Source: Mastigias papua (taxonomy: Eukaryota > Cnidaria > Scyphozoa > Rhizostomeae > Mastigiidae). From it: DNA of 64,000 nt. Position 1 is the stretch's first letter. Each line of letters begins with the position of its first letter. The translations under genes were made by a program, and so were the position numbers. Of the stretch, positions 60,280 through 64,000 are shown piece after piece. The stretch is taken from positions 16,340,852 through 16,404,851 of the forward strand of contig OZ025268.1 of NCBI GenBank assembly GCA_964019165.1, in the 5' to 3' direction. The notes beneath the pieces were generated by a model. That model was not told where the DNA came from. It saw only the letters and a list, made by a program, of their open reading frames with translations, and ran no database searches.

Positions 60280-60844
60280 GCTTCCACTAAGAAGGCTCTC
60301 AAACTCTACGAATTGATCAAGAACTGTGTATGTGACGTCTGGATAAGAATAGTTATCACCAAGAATGAAGTGAGGTCCTCACTGCACTACGGTCCATATG
60401 GGTACTGAGAGGCTTAGCTACTGGCTACTGGTGTGTATGAAGCCTTCTTATTTGAGAGAGTGCACCGGAAAAAGTACTCGCCATATTGCATTCCTCTCAC
60501 GAAACCTCCGTTTCGTAACGTACTGTAACGAGCTGGTAACGAGCTATTATGCACTTATGACGTCATCCTTATCTGTGGTGGTTGGCCCAAAGAAAGCTGT
60601 AAATCTTCTCGTGTGAAAAGCACTATAATGAGCAAATATCTGCCAGCCAACGGGCCAGTTTTTTATTTTGTCTAGTTTTGGCGAAAAGTTTCAAGGGCCC
60701 GAAAAAAATTCGCTACGCCATTGTATAGGCTGATACTCCGAAAGCTTTTATTCACATTTGGATCAAGGCTAACTTCCTTATAATCCCCTCTGTGGCAAAA
60801 TCATTCTTCCTCCCTATATTTTCTTGCTAAAACAGTATGAAATA

Positions 60845-61060
60845 CAGGGGTTCTCTCTCTCCTCGATAAGTCTTTCTAATGAGAGAGCTCCTCCTTAAAC
60901 AAAATTCTTAACTTACAGATTCCCTTCATGTATAATGGCCTTTCTTTGTACACTAATGTTTGCTCCTGTTGTAGTTATTTAATGGTATTTCGTCATTGAA
61001 GTTCTTGTTGAAATTTGTATTAGCTTTAGAACTTTGAAATGAAATGAACTTGAACTTGAG
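60845..61060 (+). repeat. LINE-type 3' UTR repeat, copy 3
   Basis: CTCTCTCTCCTCGATAAGTC, then GAGAGAGCTCCTCCTTAAAC, and an end of GAAATGAAATGAACTTGAAC. Same family as the copies at 5540-5745 and 35530-35770. Confidence 0.65.
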
Positions 61061-61931
61061 AACATGCACACAATGAAACTAAAAGATAGCACAACGAATA
61101 AATATCAACCAAGCGTTTAGACATAGTATTCTTGCAGTCAGTCGGCGAAAATGATCTCAATAGCTTCATAAGGGTTACGTTCATTCTGGGGGGGGGGGGG
61201 GTTGACTAGCTTTTGCAGATGCTAAATTTCGACGGACTTGCACTCTTTTCTTATAAAAGAGTACGAGCCTTAAAATTGATGGGAAATCAAGAACAAAGTA
61301 AGAACTAGAACATTGTCGTAAAATGTATTTTTGGACAACGATGCATACGCTTTCCAATAACGCATTGACATGAATTGTAATTCCCTTGTCAAGAAAAAAC
61401 ATCTTCATCTGCTAATGTTGTCATATACAATACCTCTTTCATAAGCATCCAATGATGTCTTGCACATTGTCCAATATATAGGCAAGAGTATAATATTTGC
61501 TTAAGCGTCTCATTTCGCCCCGAATTACCCTAAACTACATCCCAAAAATTTAAGAGTTAAGAGCATTTCAGCTTGAAAATTTTGGAAAATTCAGAACAGC
61601 CAGGCTGAATTTAAATTTTATAATAAAAAGTGTACTTCACTTGATTTCTTTATGCTCTCTAGAGTGTAGCGGAATGTCAAATCTATGTTTTGTTGTTCAC
61701 TTTTGAAAACATGTTTATATTTCAGAAGTACTCAATGAGCAGAGCAGTGGTTTATAACATAGACTACGCAAGCCACATTTCATATGTAAACCAAAGATCG
61801 TAGAAAAGTAAAGATTACTAGTGACCAACACATCACAGTATGCATCAAACTACTCTTGGGTGCTTAATAGATGACCAACGAATAAATCCGCCCCTCTAAT
61901 GTACACTTCTCTCCAATAAACGCCACATAAA
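61061..61931. other. No recognisable gene
   Basis: AT-rich sequence with a G-run at 61188-61201. The minus-strand 75-codon frame here shows no motif. Confidence 0.4.
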
Positions 61932-62315
61932 CCAAGACTCATACACATCAGGCCTAACATTTTTTCCTCATTTATTTCCTGAACAAAATTAAGGTCTTTT
62001 TCCTGACTACATATTAGAATACATATTATTTTTCATGACCACCCACTGCTACAAGTGATGTGACTAATCAATCTTTCAAAACTAAGTAATTGAACACATT
62101 TATCCAATTTGGCTAGGAAAAGGAGACTCCCTGTCTCAAACAGGAACAAACAAATATCAACAACTATCAATGTGCAGAGTTCTCTATTACATGGATGCTA
62201 AAAATTCCTGACTTTTCCCCGACTTTCGTCAAGTTTCAATAAAATTTCTTGACTTTTCTTGACTTTCCTTAAAAACAAAGTTTTCACCTAACCTTTCCTG
62301 ACTTTATGAACCCTG
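61932..62315. mobile_element. CAGGGTT MITE rich in TTTTTCCTGAC, copy 2
   Basis: Aligns block by block with 29452-29845: ATACACATCAGGCCTAAC, TTTTTCCTGACTACATAT, AACTAAGTAATTGAACACAT, CAAGTTTCAATAAAATTTC, TATGAACCCTG. The left terminal CAGGGTT is mutated. Confidence 0.7.
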
Positions 62316-62840
62316 TAAACAGAGTGGGTAAGTAAAAAAGTGACCGTTCTCTTTAAAAAATTCCACCATCTGATGCTGTATTGACTTCTACTACTTTCAC
62401 ATTGCTGAAAACTTGGTGAAAGATAGAGAACTAGCATTCCTCAGCAAAGAAGAAGAAATCAAGCGAAAAAGATAATCTGCAATTCATTTGAAATTAATGG
62501 AAAAATTTGCAAAAAATTACTTATTAACTCCTAAATATAATCTTTTTATCTCCTCACTTAAAATAACCTCAATTAAACATCTCACTTTTTGCATCATTAA
62601 CATCATACACCAAGTTTCAAAAATAACAACCTTTTAAGAACAAGGTTGCGAAAGGCATAATTGCTAAAAGTAGAATAACTTAGATAACTGCAAAACCAGC
62701 TAAAAATACATTCGCTAAAGAAGCAATTCCCCTTGACATAGTGACGTAGAAATACTGGGACGTAGTTACAAGAATGCTAGTCAAAGACGATACTATCTCC
62801 TAGGTGGAACAAAACACCATCTTGAGTTTTCGAAGGCTTA

Positions 62841-63084
62841 GGGGCCGGTCATTAATACTTCCAGCGGAGGGAGTGGAATAATCTAGGAGGGGTATCAAAA
62901 TTCTGCACCCTCAGAGGGGGTGAAAAATAAAGAACACTTCAAAAAAGAGCGAGTATAGAGATTCTTCTGAATTTCTGGGATGGGGACCAAAATTTTTATA
63001 TAAATCTGAGAGGGGACGAAAATTCCATCAGATATATGAGAATATCTTCCACCCCCTCCCCACAAGTAATTAATGACCCGTCCC
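62841..63084. mobile_element. 244-bp MITE GGGG..GGTCATTAAT with TTA target duplication
   Basis: The left end GGGGCCGGTCATTAATACTT is inverted at the right end AAGTAATTAATGACCCGTCC followed by C. TTA directly flanks both ends. The interior is non-coding, with repeated 'GAGGGG.. AAAATT' blocks. Confidence 0.8.
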
Positions 63085-63087
63085 TTA

Positions 63088-64000
63088 GTCTAATAACGAA
63101 CCTCAAATTCAAACAGATAATTCCTCCGTACGAGAAAGCTTATATAGCAATATAAATTAGGACAAGTTGGGACCAGAAATTGTATGGAAATATGGAATAT
63201 TGGCAATGAAATGAACTGAGCTGATAAACATTTAACAATTTAACAATTCAGCTATGATTAATTTAGATATCAATCTTAACTGAAGACTGTGATAAGACCA
63301 CAAATTATGACACCTGCTCAGCTCTATTTCATTCCATACAGAAAATTCTCTCGTAAAATAACTACCTTCAGGTTTCTTCCATTCTAAGAATATGACATAT
63401 AACTGTGAATATAAGCAAAAATCTTAGATATGCTTCTCCAGCAATCATAGATAAAGTCTAAAAATATCTTTCCTAGTGACCTGGTAAATAACTTGGACTG
63501 TATGCCTAAATAGCTTGATTAGTAACCAAGTCACGTTTATCCTACGACGCTTAGGTTCTTCTTTTCAATTGGCCTAAGCTTCAAAGAAAATCTCCTTTGT
63601 TAAATAATCTCAATAAGAAACTTCGAGGTTTAAATAATATATATATGAAAGTAACGCACAACATCAACAAAGACGACAGACAAACTCATATGAATGGTTA
63701 TCGCACTGTAAAATGAGGCAGCACTTCAAGTCGCAAAACATACATCCTACCAAATTAGACGGTTCTAGTGTTATAAGCTCTGATGCAAAGTGAACTTCCA
63801 GAATAAATTCTCAATAGAAAATTATGCAATACGTTATCGATTCATGACTAGGAATCATTAAAAATGACATCATACACACATCGGAAAATGGTGTTTGGCA
63901 AAATTAGTTCTAAGGCTGAGAAGGAACATGGTAATCGCTTCATTTCTTGGTAAAACTGGGGACAATAGATTCCTTTAAAATGGATGATATCATTTTCAAA
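63088..64000. other. No recognisable gene
   Basis: AT-rich sequence without a supported ORF, splice-site pair or repeat seen elsewhere in the window. Confidence 0.4.

Overview
The window is nuclear DNA of an animal, most likely an invertebrate. It is AT-rich, its genes have many short exons with GT-AG introns, and it is full of inverted-repeat transposons, LINE remnants and long (AT)n tracts. I could not place the phylum by eye; the RTE-type LINE and MITE load would suit a mollusc, annelid, brachiopod or cnidarian. All splice models below were built by reading; no database search was possible.

Layout. 0-4.9 kb: transposon debris (LINE fragments, a 98-bp-arm hairpin, a 1.3-kb TIR element with an inner palindrome). 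4.9-6.6 kb (+): a small gene for a glycine/alanine-rich predicted membrane protein, with a possible upstream exon that would create an overlapping 44-codon ORF. 9.7-36.7 kb (-): a complete ATP-citrate lyase gene in 31 coding exons; all phases agree and the total is 1104 codons plus stop. Its introns hold several MITEs, a tRNA-derived SINE and an RTE remnant. 38.9-60.3 kb (-): a Vms1/ANKZF1-type gene (C2H2 finger plus VLRF1 peptidyl-tRNA hydrolase/release domain), nine inferred coding exons and 347 aa. It has no visible ankyrin or VIM-binding part. Its large introns contain a two-exon LicD/fukutin-like gene on the opposite strand (44.4-45.8 kb), an RTE-clade LINE with a full-length 1008-codon ORF between (AT)n tracts (48.0-51.3 kb), a 3.6-kb element with ~1.2-kb inverted arms (51.7-55.3 kb), and a 3.2-kb TTAA-flanked element that carries a broken macro-domain exon (56.8-60.1 kb). 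60.3-64 kb: repeats and sequence without a recognisable gene.

Functionally, the two large genes are ordinary housekeeping genes: cytosolic acetyl-CoA supply, and release of nascent chains from stalled ribosomes. The LicD-like gene probably belongs to Golgi/ER phosphosugar transfer. The most unusual content is the mobile DNA: several families with paired copies, nested insertions, three TIR families with similar GGG...GTCATT ends, and an apparent gene capture.
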